Source: an uncultured Oscillospiraceae bacterium (GTDB taxonomy: Bacteria > Bacillota > Clostridia > Oscillospirales > Oscillospiraceae). From it: a stretch of 6,426 nt of DNA. Shown piece after piece: positions 6,373-6,426 of this stretch (position 1 is the stretch's first letter; every line of letters starts with the position of its first letter). The stretch lies in assembly GCA_902497145.1 (NCBI GenBank), contig CABVDR010000103.1, positions 1-6,426 on the forward strand, written 5' to 3'. The translations under genes and the position numbers were made by a program. Under the pieces are notes generated by a model. That model worked only from the letters and a program-made list of their open reading frames with translations. It was not told the origin of the DNA and made no database searches.

Positions 6373-6426
6373 GCGAGTGTAGCTCATCTGGTAGAGCGCC
6401 ACCTTGCCAAGGTGGAGGTAGCGAGT
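6373..6426 (+). tRNA. tRNA-Gly, anticodon GCC, second copy, cut by the window end
   Basis: These 54 bases are identical to the first 54 bases of the tRNA-Gly gene at 6257. They include the acceptor 5' strand, the D arm, the anticodon arm (GCC at 6406-6408) and the first half of the T arm. The rest lies beyond the window. The 40-base spacer from the first copy holds no promoter I can recognise, so both copies are probably made from one transcript. Confidence 0.95.

Overview
The window looks like a chromosomal segment of a GC-rich member of the Clostridia (gut Oscillospiraceae type, near Flavonifractor/Oscillibacter-like organisms). That placement is inferred from several things together: strong AGGAGG-type ribosome binding sites, a paired divergent type IIA topoisomerase, a YitT-family membrane protein, a short LUD-domain protein, a transglutaminase-fold lipoprotein, and tRNA genes that encode CCA. 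Every gene lies on the + strand.

Layout. (1) 1-1278: the C-terminal two thirds of a type IIA topoisomerase ATPase/Toprim subunit (GyrB/ParE family); the gene starts before the window. (2) 1294-3546: its partner breakage-reunion subunit (GyrA/ParC family), 15 bases downstream. The C-terminal domain has no recognisable GyrA box, so the pair looks more like a topoisomerase IV or a third topoisomerase than the housekeeping gyrase. (3) 3590-4436: a YitT-family membrane protein gene whose reading frame is broken near 3944 by what looks like a deletion of a few tens of bases, so it is called a pseudogene. (4) 4476-5066: a short LUD-domain (LutC/YkgG-like) protein with a four-cysteine cluster. (5) 5100-6176: a probable lipoprotein ending in a transglutaminase-like fold in which the usual catalytic Cys appears to be Ser. 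(6) 6215-6426: a consensus sigma-70/sigma-A promoter followed by two identical tRNA-Gly(GCC) genes; the second is cut by the window end, and a spacer hairpin lies between them.

The two topoisomerase genes form one functional unit and are almost certainly co-transcribed. The next three genes follow with gaps of 33-43 bases, each with its own ribosome binding site. They may share the transcript, but nothing links their functions. The tRNA genes have their own promoter. No gene-free stretch exceeds 300 bases. I see no CRISPR array, insertion sequence, phage gene or clear intrinsic terminator, and nothing that amounts to a new multi-gene system. The observations most worth following are the broken yitT gene, the apparent pseudo-transglutaminase, and the non-canonical residues in the topoisomerase pair.
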